From Clusia tigrina (taxonomy: Eukaryota; Arthropoda; Insecta; Diptera; Clusiidae), in the NCBI GenBank assembly GCA_920105625.2, contig OV050033.1, positions 126,603,821 through 126,667,820 on the forward strand: a DNA stretch of 64,000 nt, in the 5' to 3' direction. Under the pieces are notes generated by a model. The model was not told the origin of the DNA. It made no database searches and saw only the letters and a list, made by a program, of their open reading frames with translations. The position numbers and the translations under genes are program-made. Shown one piece after another: positions 46,946-59,297 of this stretch. Positions within the stretch are counted from its first letter, which is position 1. Each line of letters opens with the position of its first letter.

Positions 46946-48979
46946 AAAGCTGCAGACAGCTTCTGAGAAATTAAATAAGAATGTTCCTAGAATTACATTC
47001 TAGTATTGATAATCGTAATTAGCGACTCTTATGTGATGACACATTCCGTATATAATGTGAAGGGAAGTATAGATATAAGATCACGGACTAGTCAAATATG
47101 GCCACAAGAAGATACGTATGATCGGGGTTCAACTGAAACATTAACAAGGACACCTCTGACTTCAGCAAACACGAAACCAGCTTTAAGGTTAGGGTGTTGA
47201 CAAGACTGTGGATACGGGCTGTACGAATGCCATAGTAGAAGTCGAAGAAGTTTGGAAAAGATCGCAGCATCATAAAAATGTCCGCTACCTATAACTTCTA
47301 AAGTCATAAATCGACTGCTTTGTATATCTAAGATGGGATTCTTTGCAGAAGCTTAATAGCTGGAGATTCTGTCACTAGGTGTTTGTAGATAATATTGTAA
47401 CGAAAATCAGTTATTTCTAATCGTTCGACAAACTGGATTGTGTCAGCAACAATTCAAGCAGTTTTATATATCACGCATATCCACTATAGAATCGTTTCTA
47501 CAGCGACTATTTAGAAAAGAGAAGAAAATACACTGAAAGACAAATTGATTGAAAAGTACATTAAACCAGCTGTGAACTCAAAGAACTCTGATCTGAGACA
47601 TTAACTACCCCACTTTAAACATCGTCTTTATTAAAAATCGCATTTAATTCCAGCAATTTAGTTACGATAATGTTTTATCTGCATAGCTCCACACATTATC
47701 GAAATGTGTGCAGATATTTCACTTATTCCTTGCTGTCATGTCAGTCTGAGACTTGGAATTTCCAACGCATTTGATTTTCGTGTCACGTGCATGCTAACAA
47801 CATAACAAGGCAGCAGCAGCAGCCGGAGCAGTCACCGCATATCCCAACGATTGACTTTGATTGCACTGCCTGACGATGCTGAGGTCGCTGGAAATGATGC
47901 GGAAATGCATTAAACATTCAATATTTGATAGTTAACAATGAAGGAAGCGGTAGTTCAGTTTGCAGCAGAAGAGCAGCAATTACTCGAACGTATTTCAGTG
48001 AGAAGGAGGAATTTCATTGTTTGTCGTATGTGCGAGACAGTTGGGAAGAAAGACCATATTGTTAATTTCACAGGATTAAATTCAATTATCATAGGGGGAT
48101 AATAGGCAAAGGTAAAATGGGAAGTGTGTAGATTATCTTGAAAGGAGAATGAATGAATATTATTACAATTTAATAGATCAACAATTTGAAAGAAAAACGA
48201 TCTCACTCTGGAGAAATATTTTAAATGGTTGTCAACAATTGACTCATCAGCAATTTCAACCATAAAAGAAGAAGGAAGATTTGTAGAAGTGCTCCTAGAA
48301 TCCCTTCCACTTCCAACTTACTTGGCAGAAGTCAATTCCAGGCCTGTGAGATTTACCAACAAGTAGAAATGGTTCTTTGGAACATACTCGTATATCATAA
48401 AAAAACTTTGAAACAGAAGAAGAAATATTTCCATACCGCAATAATCTAATACTGAAATACATATCTGAACTGAATGGGGTCTACAGTCAAATATATATCA
48501 ATATCTGCTCAGGCGCAGGGTGCTGCACTGTCTAAGCGGTACCTAAACTCAGTTCAGTTCGTGTGCAGCGCCCCATCCGAGTATCACAATGGGCCATCAT
48601 TTGTGTCTGAGTGTGCTTTTTTCTACCACCCCAAACCTAATCCTGCATCATCATCATATTTCCTTATAATTTTGTATACCGAAGTCCTAAGGCAATGTCC
48701 TCATATCGCTTTACCCACGTGTCTATCGACATTTACAGAAACGATCTGATAAATTGCCAATTTATCAGGACTACAATACTGTCCAAATCTTTGGTGATGC
48801 TATTAAAAACTATCTCATCAAACATTACTTATTTGTAATACGGCCTATCAGGGGGCATTAGTGTCGTGAACATGTTTCAGACACTAAATAGAAGGCGTGG
48901 CTATATTGCATAATTTATTTCTTAATAACCTTAAACCTACATTGTCGAATCAAATTCTTTCAGCTATAATAACCTCATA

Positions 48980-49145
48980 TTTGCAAGCAGGGTGAAACGA
49001 AGTGGTAACTCCATTAAAGGTCATCTGACACACAGTTATTCCTAATAAAGAGTTCAGCATGTGTGTTATATCCAAGTGGGATAAAGTGGTGAATCCATTA
49101 AACTTAATCTCACAGACACTTCTTCCGTATAAACACTTTTTCATA
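48980..49145. repeat. 84-bp direct duplication
   Basis: AGTGGTAACTCCATTAAA at 49001 recurs as AGTGGTGAATCCATTAAA at 49085, with further matching around it. Confidence 0.55.
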
Positions 49146-51330
49146 TAAACACTTATTCCATCTAAACTTCTCCATTTGCTTTATACCCAAGTGGCAAATG
49201 GTTATCCCTTCAAATTTTTGTCATTGACATTGAGCATAATTGATTCTTTGCGCAAAGAGATCATATTACTTCGATTTTGAGTTCTTGAAGAACTTGTACG
49301 AATTGCTTCCCTCTCTCCATTTATTTGGCTTCTTCACCCTTACTGGTTTACCAGTTTAGTCACCCCTATGGTGCTTCAGTTCTATTAATGACTTTTGCGT
49401 GAAATTGTGCCCGTTTACTTTCAGAGCAAAAGTATCAATTGCAAATAGGTCGTGTGTCCTTTTTCTGTCCTTGACAATGAATTAGTGAGCGGTACTGAAA
49501 GCATGTGTGAAAAAACAAGGACTATATCAAAGGCTCATGAAGCGATTCAGTCTACCGAGCGCAGGGGGAGCATGCAGCTTAACGTCTGCTCAAAGGACTA
49601 CTTTTACCTGCCTGTCTCTGTATGGTTTTTTCCTCTTGTGAGAAGAGTGGCCTCTTCATTCAATCTATTTTTATACCCCATGTCTGCGAGGCTCTTAGCG
49701 CTCTTTTATTACTTTCAATGCTGTTGGCATATTTTAATGGGCAAACTTGTAACCGGAGCCTTAAATTGTAAAATGTGCACAACAAAAAGGAGTCTAAGTG
49801 AACCTCAACAACAACAACAACGGCCACAGCAAGAATAACAATAACAAAACGTTGTTGTGCGGTAATGAAATGCAAAACTGCTTATGTTGTTATTCTTGTA
49901 AACATTTCCATTTATGTGGTTGTAAAAGACATTTCCGCAATCGATGCCATTTCTAGACAGCGTGTGCATATCTCTCCTCAGTTGAATTGTGTAAATGTGT
50001 TTATTATGCTGCATGTTTTCTGTTGTTGTTGTTGTTGTACTTGTTCTTGTTAGTGTAATATGCAAATATAGCGCCGCTACAGTGCCTGACAATGCAACCG
50101 AAGTGGTCCGCCTTGTTAGACTACAGAACTAGTTCCACTCATATTTGGCGAGCTGCCAAAGCGATAAAAAACTTTTCGCTTCAAAAACATTTAAAAATCA
50201 AATCTAAATATTCCAACAACAATATTGGAAGTTTGAAAAATGAGCATGACAACAACAAACCGACGCAGGAATATTGCCAATGAAACATTTGGAAGGTTGG
50301 GGAAAGCATCAACAATGATTTCAGCAATGAATTGCATTGTAAATGATCCCATTACTAATAATTTGGAAGTGGTTTTTGATGTGAGCGTTTTCATATGAGT
50401 GAGAATTTAGTTCACAATCTAATTGGAAAAGTAAACGGCACTGGAATTCACCATAATAAATCATCAAGGTTGAAAATTTGCCTCCAGCTATAATCGAGGG
50501 TATCTCACGAGTCTGGTGACAAAGTAATATGGAGGGAACAGACTATATTTTGAAACTTATTGAAATAGTGCTACCAAACTACCAACACTGTTTGAAATAA
50601 TCGATGGATATATGATCCCGATCATCAGAGATATGGTTGAAAGTTGGTAAGATGTCTGAAAGTAAGTGATTACTTTTAACAGCAAAGTAAGATGGATTTC
50701 AAACTATGAATGAAGTGCACTGGGAGATAATGTATAATTAAGAAGAGATGAACACCAGAACATCAGAGATACAAATAAGCAATCTGAAAAACATTTCTGT
50801 ACATAAATCTGTTAAGGATTAAAAATTGAAAAAATAGTCCATAGGTACTCCTAGCAATGATAATAGAATGAGTCACAAATGACCGATGAAGATATGTGCC
50901 ATACATCATTACTAAATAAATGTAGAGGTACTCTTATTTGAGTGATATCCCCATTAGATACACGAACAAAAATAATGGTGGTGTGAAACCTTAAAACTAA
51001 CACCATCTCCACCCCATCATTAAAGGATGCAGCAAACAATGTTGTATTAGTGCGGAACTTAATTATAACCGGAAGGTAATCGTTGCCTACCCGAAGGATG
51101 TTTAAACTAAAAGAATAGTGCACTGACCCTTCAAAATGGTCGAGAACGACTCAGTGAGAAGATTATCTATTCACTCAACTTCCATACCAAAGTAGACCGA
51201 AGATAACTCATTGCCACCTGGTGTCGAAGTTGAATAGAGATTGTATCAGAACACCAACATAATTAGAAAATAGTCTGACAAAAATATTAAGCTATCTTTG
51301 GAGAAACTCCCTCTAGTTTAATTGCTAAAA

Positions 51331-51527
51331 GATCTGAACGTAAGTGATCTGAAGCAACGTGATCTGAATCTCAGTAGTCTGATGCCAAATGATCTTAAGC
51401 TAAGTAGTCTGCAGTTAACTGATCTGAAGCCTACGTGATCTGAATCTCAGTAGTCTGCAGTTAACTGATCTGAAGTCTACGTGATCTGAAGCTAAGTGAT
51501 CCGAAAATAAGTGATCTGAAGCAACAA
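51331..51527. repeat. 15-bp GATCTGAA minisatellite, 13 copies
   Basis: Units beginning GATCTGAA, or the variant AGTCTGCA, start at 51331, 51346, 51361, 51376, 51391, 51406, 51421, 51437, 51452, 51467, 51483, 51498 and 51513. The period is 15 bp with occasional 16-bp units. A 46-bp higher-order unit is visible at 51421 and 51467. Confidence 0.9.
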
Positions 51528-52828
51528 CATTTTCGTACAAAGTAAAGACCATAAATATATTCTATTCTTCAGAAATCAATGACAATGATAGAAACGCCAT
51601 ATTAACTGGAATGTGAACAAAACTTAACACATCAAATCATTTGTTACCTGTTGTTCTCAATCAATGACAGTACAACTGTTTCTTCATCCTCATCAATGAC
51701 ACTATAAATGACATGTCATCTCCTTCCACTGGAATCACTGACGCCGCAAAATGGCACATCAACTGACTCTATACAAGCCCTTCAGACTGCCGGAAAATGC
51801 CAGCCAGCAACTATCCCGGTTTTGCTTATTTCTTCTGCAAGTACACAAGTAACTATTATACGTTTCTTCTCCTTAACGTAATTTATGCAACAACATTTCT
51901 ACATCTCCTTAATTGTTAACATCTTCCTTCCTCTTGCCACTTGTTGCAACTGCTTCATTTCAACGTGATACCAATGAAAATTCCCACTTAATTGCTTATT
52001 TTCATTAAAATCCCTCGACTAACTATCAGGGTAATCATTGTTACTCTCCACCACTCTCCCCAATTGCTCGTTACACTTTGTTGCGTTCAATGTTCAGCTA
52101 CAACCCCCTCACAGAACCTCATCCCGAATCTACCGATTTCCTTAAGTCTCTAATTGACCATGATTTCCATGGCATTTGAGATTTACACTCGAACGCAAAT
52201 AATTGTCAACTGCTTTGCTCATTTCCGCTGCGCTCCGCAGTCATTCTCTCCGTCAATTATGCCTTCACGCTCGTTCAACTTTGTAAACAAGTCAAGTGCA
52301 TTAAAGCGTAATTAAGTGTTCGAAAAAAAGTGCTTTTAATTGTTTTAGCGCTGGATATCAATGACTATGTCATTATAATATCAATTAATGCCTTTGTCGG
52401 CACTTGAAATACACACTAGAGACAGAAGTGGACGCGATTAACATAGATATCAATACTTATCCACGGAGCAAAAGACAGCCGAACGAACATTCAATAAGTT
52501 GTTCAATGAACGATAGAAACATTTTAAAGATTTCTCGCATATTCATTGAAGAATTTGTAGTTATGTTCAGAATGAACACCGCTGTTCATATAAAACAAAG
52601 ATGTGGTATAATAGGCTTCCAATTTGAGAACATAGAACGAAAATTTCGTTCTCTGTCTTCAGACCTTCTAACTCCAATACCACAATCTTTTTCTACAGCA
52701 CCTCTATGATTAACAACTCCCTATCTCTTATCTCAATACTCTTATTTGTAAACTACTTTATTATACCCTGAACGGTTACTGTTATTGTCCTTAAACCACG
52801 CTTCTAAGCGGATGCGATCGTTTTCTGC

Positions 52829-52976
52829 AAAGTAATCATTCCCTTATTCATCCGCCATCTCAATATGCTTGCCTATCAAAGTAATCATCACCTTATTCAA
52901 TCGCCTTTTCAATATAATTGCCTATCAAAGTAATCATCACCTTATTCAAGCGCCTTTTCAATATGCTCGCCTATCA
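52829..52976. repeat. 49-bp tandem repeat, three copies
   Basis: AAAGTAATCAT starts units at 52829, 52878 and 52927. Each continues with CCTTATTCA, a CGCC(A/T)TTTCAATAT block and GCCTATC. The last two are most alike. Confidence 0.85.
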
Positions 52977-53340
52977 AATGTTCATGGTCTGTTCAATACA
53001 ACTTAACATAAATTAATCTTATAAATTATATAGAACGAAGCTCTCCTATTATATACCAAAATATAATTATAACCCTAATCAATTTATAGAATAAACGATC
53101 CAACTAAATTATTGTCCAAGTAGATGAAATATAACTATTTGATACAATGAGAGATACAGTAGTCCCTGATTACTGAGTGATGACTTTCAAAGCAATATTC
53201 ACTTTCATTTCAACCAGTCAGGGATTGAAGGAAATCAGTTTTCGTCCAGATTGGACCAGTTTGAGTTCTGGTGCTTTCAAAGAAACAACAGCACTGAACA
53301 AAGTTGAGAAAAATTGTGAAATTTCCAATGAGCTGATAAT

Positions 53341-53566
53341 AGAGTGGGCGAACTGGTTCAATTACCAAAGAGATGATAATAAAGTGGGCGAACTGGTTCA
53401 CTTTCCAATAAGATGATAATAGAGTGGGTGAACTGGTTCAATTTCCAAACAGATGATAATGCAATTACCAAAGAGATGATAATAAAGTGGGCGAACTGGT
53501 TCACTTTCCAATAAGATGATAATAGAGTGGGTGAACTGGTTCAATTTCCAAACAGATGATAATGCA
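53341..53566. repeat. 40-bp repeat inside a 103-bp exact tandem duplication
   Basis: GTGGG(C/T)GAACTGGTTCA occurs at 53344, 53384, 53424, 53487 and 53527. The 103-bp blocks 53361-53463 and 53464-53566 appear identical, showing a recent duplication of two and a half 40-bp units. Confidence 0.88.
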
Positions 53567-55463
53567 AATCACCATATTTGAGTATCCTTATTAGTCTGTT
53601 CTAGAATTTTGTTATACATAATTGTCAGTCCAAATCGAGTTGCCATATAAAGTTCGGAATAGTAGAGAACCAGAATTTTCCTGCCATAATTTTCTACTAT
53701 ATAAGTATAAGGTCAAAAGAGATTAAGGAGACCCAACACCACTTGCGTTTAAAAGAAAATGTCTTGTATCCACAACTAACTTTGGTTCATACTACGGAGA
53801 GTAATAATATTTGAGGGATTTATCATAAAACTTATCTGGTATCATAAATCTTATCAGCACGGTAAAAATGAAAAGAATTGGATAAAGATGTGGTTCTGAA
53901 ACCATATTCTAGCATTGATCAACAAGCTTCGCAATAGAGAGGAGAACGAATAAAATCTAAAAAAAATATGTTTGTTTTGAAGTCATTGTTCGATAGCAAG
54001 ATCGATTCGATACCAAAGAATAATTTCAATGATAATGAAGAACAATTCACAATCTAACACCATTAACGAATGTTCCACCAGGGATACTGAGGATATTTCA
54101 TGGAATTGCTGCAAGCTGCTATATAAGAAAATAATTATTTTGGTTTGAATGACCCAAAGCCGTTCAGGCTTCGTGTATTATGTGTGCCATGCCAAGTGAG
54201 GCTCTTCAATTATAGTGGAATTTGAGTCAACTTATTACTAATATTATATTATAGAATCTCACAGAGCCCATCCTGATTATTAAAAAATTGTATTATACAT
54301 TTGTTCCCATAACAACAATTACAACAACATAACTGAAATTCTTAACGACGAGTTTAACAAAGTGATATCTTGAAATCAGGATACAGAAAACACTTCTTCA
54401 AAATACAAATACACTTCTTAAAATATTCATCCACTACTACTTTCATTTACAAAAAATATTCTACCGTCTCAAGTTGTGGAAGAGCATTTTGTATCCATCA
54501 TCAAAAAATGGATATATTTAATATGAATCCTTCTAATATTGATTATTCTATTATTCATTGCTTTCTTGGCTCTAAATATTTACATAAAAACAAAACACGA
54601 CTCGCCAAGAACTTAATTGCTAAATTGTTCGTACTTCCAGGGTAAGATTGGTATTTGTTTATTTGAAATTCTAAGGAACTACATAAAAGATTGTACATGG
54701 CTTCACCATATAAATGAGCCAATGTAAATTCTTGAAGATTGCGAAGTTCAGTATATATTCCCATCTAGGAGTATATATTACTTTATATACCCGTTCAATG
54801 GAAACATAATAAAAAGTTTGATCGGTCCGAGACTGTCAGTTCAAAATCATTTTTAATTACTCGCACTTCTTTGTTTATATTAATTTGTTTATTCAAGTGT
54901 TCATTATTGACTTTAAATACAATTTCTAATCAAGCATTTGTGTGCTATAATTGCATCGTTCATTGCTTTGCTGACATGAAGTTTTGTTGGAGCTAATTGG
55001 ATATGAGGTTCTACAGTGACATTGACATTCAGTTTTTAGCAATTCTTTTCTGTGCAATAATTATATAGTATATATTTGAGTTGAGATCAAATGTTGTACT
55101 GACATTGGAAATTTGTTCTTCGGCTGTCAAAACTGGGGTGACTGAATTATACCCGATGAAGCTGGGGAATTCAAGTAAATTTACTTGGGGAACAAGGCTC
55201 GTGTAAGCAGATTCGGTATGTTGCAGTTACTTGTATCTGTTGCGCTAGGAACATTGCTTAAGTATTCACTATATTGAAAGTGGTTATCTAAAATTATTGT
55301 AATTAACTTAAATGCCCCACTTACGTCTCTCTGTCTACATAATTAACAATTTATGAGGTGAAAACACTTTCACTTCCATGTTTCATAAACAAAATTAATT
55401 ATGTAATTACAAAAAAAGCGTAGAAAAATTGCATTCAATAAATTTTTCTCACGCTTCATATCA

Positions 55464-55550
55464 ATTAAACCAAATACGATATACTATATGCATGTATGTA
55501 TATATATATACGATTACATATTATATAGCGTATTTGATTTAGACACCATT
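55464..55550. other. Imperfect palindrome, about 27-bp arms
   Basis: CCAAATACGATATACTATATG near 55472 is inverted at CATATTATATAGCGTATTTG (55526-55545). The intervening segment is TATATA-rich. It could be a decayed foldback element. Confidence 0.55.
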
Positions 55551-56480
55551 ATAATCCATTTATTGGTGCTCGGACTGATAACGAGAAGTTGCGCCTACAA
55601 ATTTAAAAGCAACCTATTCCAACTGTGATATTTTTAAGGAAAAATTCCGCTAACGGATTGAAATGCAACTTGGCCCACTGCAAATTATTGCCTATGCCTA
55701 TAAAATTGCAGGCAACCTATCTCACTGCTCATGTGCGGCCTGACCCATTAAAAGCTACGAACAGACCTTCTAGCTGACAAACAAGCCCCTAAAGGTGCAG
55801 AGTGACATAAAGCAGAAGCGGTAACAGAAGCAAATAGCTCCAAGCAATAGGCAAATAGCATATTTAATATATTAGTTGATATTAGTGATAACTTATTGTT
55901 AGTTTCCAATGGAGTAAGATGCAATAACAAATAAATGGTTTAATAAAAAAATTAAAAAAATAATAAAAAATTATTGAAAACTAAAATAATTTCTGCTGGA
56001 AATGTTCTCAATTCTGTTTCGTTTTCTGTTGCCGTTTCTAGTTTATGTCTCTCTGCACCTCAACCCGGGCTCTGGTACAGAGATTCTATGCAAAACGTCG
56101 AAAATATAATTACCTGGTAAACTCCTGTCAAGTGTGGCTCAGTAGCAAATCATTTATGTGTATGCTATGCATCAAAATAACGACAATTATATAGATAAAT
56201 GGAAAACAAACAATTGAACTTGAATTGGATTAATTTTTATTTAATTGATTCCATTCATTTTATTTCGTTTATTTTCACGTTCATAAATTTTATAATTTTC
56301 ATTGTTTACCTACCTGGTAATAATTTTGCTAAACTCCACAGAAAACAAGTTTCATATGAGAAAGGTTCAATGCAGCCGAAGAATGTGCATTCGCATACAA
56401 TTTATAACAACAACTGCAGGCATTTATGTACATAACACGTGATAGAGTGAGATAACTAATTTTGTTGTTGCCCTTTACTA

Positions 56481-56945
56481 AAATTCGCTTACGGCAACAT
56501 CTTAGCTTAACTTTGCCTAAAAATACATATGCCTAAACTTTTGAGTATAGTATAACATAGGCGAACGCACCAGTTAAGGTTTTTATTCACTGAAATGCTT
56601 GAGTTTTCATAGAAAACAGCTGTGATATTAGTATTATTGTGACGCAGTGGTAAACCCCAATTCAATCGTATACTTATATGACATGTGCATACACAATGCT
56701 CAGGCGACGGAATGAGAGAACTATCTTTGAACTTTGTTATTGTAATTTGCTTACGGCAACATCGTTGCTTGTAGCACACTATACAAGTTAATAAGTATGT
56801 ATATACTTTTTCGTATGGTGAAGTCGCTGCACAGCTCTGTTAGGGTTTTTTTCACTGACTTGTGCGTTGCTATAGAAAACAGCTGTTTCAATGGTATTAC
56901 TATGACGCAGTGGGTGAACCCCTATTCAAGCGAATACAATGGCAC
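56481..56945. repeat. About 265-bp diverged direct duplication
   Basis: GCTTACGGCAACATC occurs at 56488 and 56750. ATAGAAAACAGCTGT occurs near 56610 and 56873, followed in both by a TGACGCAGTGG block. The two halves share order and spacing of about 263 bp. Confidence 0.7.
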
Positions 56946-57704
56946 ATTCGCTTACAGTTTTGACGGTTTTGACATGTTTGACTCTCACTGAAGTGGGAGG
57001 GTGGGCAATTCAATGTTTACTGCTGTTGTTGTTTAAAATAATAATAATAAACAACGTTGAGCGTGGTATCAGAAAATGTGCTTGTTAAAATGTTGTGGGG
57101 GTGTGGAATTGGAATGTAAGTTTAGTTAAACCACAGATAAGCTTATCAAGCCATAAGAGAATACGATAAATTTGATTATGTTAATACAAAAACAACAATA
57201 ATATTATTTTTCGAAATTAAAAACTATGTGAAAATGTATGTATTTAGGTAGGTGTGTAAATAATTTGAAACAACAAAACCAAATCGAAGCAACACGATTT
57301 AGGTAAAAAAAATGTATTTGAAAAAAAACCTGCTACTCATTCGTTACACAAAATGAAATATGTAAATAATTTTCAAGTTTTTCCACTTTAAAGGCAATTA
57401 AATACCGTTTTACTCTGAACGGCAACAACAGCTCCAACCACAATGAAAATGGTAGCAACCACACAACAACGAACACTACAAAAGCAACAAAGTGGTCACT
57501 TTAACAGCTTACTGCTGGAATTTAAAACATGCTTGTTGTTGGTGTTGTTGTTGGTGTTGCAGGTATTGTTGTTGCTTTCGTTGCACTGACATTTGTGTGG
57601 CTAAATGTTGTGATTTGCTTAAGAAAAGTTGTGCAGGTACGGCGAAAAACTGGCTGGACTTGTAAAGCTTTAAATGGGAAACACCAATTAAAATAACAAC
57701 TTAA

Positions 57705-57965
57705 CAACAAAAGCAACATAACAAACACAACAACACCAGCAACACAACAAAAACACCACCAGCAACAACCCTGCAGAGTTGTTTAGTTGTTAGAGTTGCT
57801 AGCGATGTTCGAATTGCAGTGAGTGTAACGCTCACACAAGCAAAAACAAAAACAGCAACAACAACAACAACAACAACAACAACACCAGCAACAACAGCAG
57901 CAACAACAACAGCATCATCAACAACATCACCGACAACAACAACACCACCAACAGCAACCACTGAC
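57705..57965. repeat. CAA/CAG triplet tract
   Basis: It contains long uninterrupted CAA runs at 57855-57885 mixed with CAG and CAC. Adjacent shorter GTT runs lie at 57535-57570 and 58058-58075. All frames through it give homopolymers and no gene is implied. Confidence 0.8.
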
Positions 57966-59297
57966 CAGCCACCACAGTCTCCAGTTTGAAGCTTTGTGTG
58001 CGAGCGTGCGTGCGTGCATCCAGCTTAGCATTGGCATCCGATTTTTTTCCACCCGTCTTGCTGTTGTTGTTGTTGCACTTGAACTTGCTCCACAACTGAA
58101 GCAACGCAACCTCATGAACATGAATTAAATGCGTGCACGCATGCGCCATCGGAAATGCACCGACGTGAGTACATGCGGAGAAGCTGTTCAAGAGTTTCAT
58201 GTGTTGAAAGCGGAACGCACAGCAGCTGGTCATTAGCGTGTACTTTGTACTAGAAAAGGGGGTTTTACAGCTAAAACCGGTGTCCAACTAACAATTTAAA
58301 TGGGGGATACAAGTATTTCCAAGCAGAAACACACTCAAAAGAACAGTTTTTAAAAATACACAAATGAAGCACATCTCACAAGAATGTGGGGACAGAAACA
58401 CACTCCTGTTCAGGAAACTGGTAACTAGAAGGAAAGTGGGCGAATAGGAACTGAGATTGGGATGCTGCATTCTTGCTATTGGCTTTGGATGTTGTAATTT
58501 GTTATTTTATAATGGATGCAATTTTCAATCTTAAATTCTCATGGCGAGGCACTTGAGCGAAATGTGCTTCTATTTACGATCAATTGCAACCATGGATAAT
58601 TAGTGAATTTTTTCCTTATTTTCTGTATATTAGCTACAAATTCTCATAATAAAAAACAATCATTTGGACACAAAAAAACAATAGGTATTTCCTTACCCGG
58701 TTGAGTATTGCCCCTCCTCAGAAATTGGTTGAGAACTGCCCACATGATCAGAAGGATCATTTATGTATCTTTTTCCTACTCATGTGCGATTTTTCCACAT
58801 ACAGGTGATGTGCCCAACCTCACCACCATGAAGCCTGAACACTCTCACACCTTTTTTAAAGCTTTTGAGTCATGTATTGTAAATTCGGCTTTTAGTTGTG
58901 GTTGTTGTTGGGTACTCCCCATCGTGTAAACTAGTTTACGTTTAAGATGGGCACTTTCATCAAATATATTTGTGTACAAGTAGGAAGCCATGCTCTTGAC
59001 AGGTCTCAACATTTTAACCCCTCTTGAACCGTGCAGTTATGTACTTCCTATCACCAAAGATCAGTCCATATGTCGTTGTGACGATATTATTTTCTGATCG
59101 TTCTTGAATCGATAATTAGACAAGGTATCCGATCCATAATGTAGGAATTTGATTTTTTTTTCTCATTTATTATTTATTGTATCTTCAATATAAATTGGAT
59201 AAGTAATCAAATCTTAACTCTAAAACTGTTTATTCTTAAGTCCAGCCAATGCTAGACGAAAAAATGTAGTTTCTACGATTGATTCTGTGAATATCTT

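Larger units (their letters stand above)
43700..59150. other. About 15-kb gene-poor region
   Basis: No reading frame on either strand shows a domain, signal peptide with continuing coding sequence, or codon bias. There are several tandem repeats (listed separately), triplet tracts at 47806, 49805 and 50020, and a GA-rich patch at 46765-46850. It could be intergenic or an intron. Confidence 0.55.

Noticed and set aside
57832..58287. 151-residue minus-strand frame with a poly-Leu end
   Set aside because: The C-terminal half is the CAA/CAG tract and the N-terminal part shows no domain or conserved pattern.
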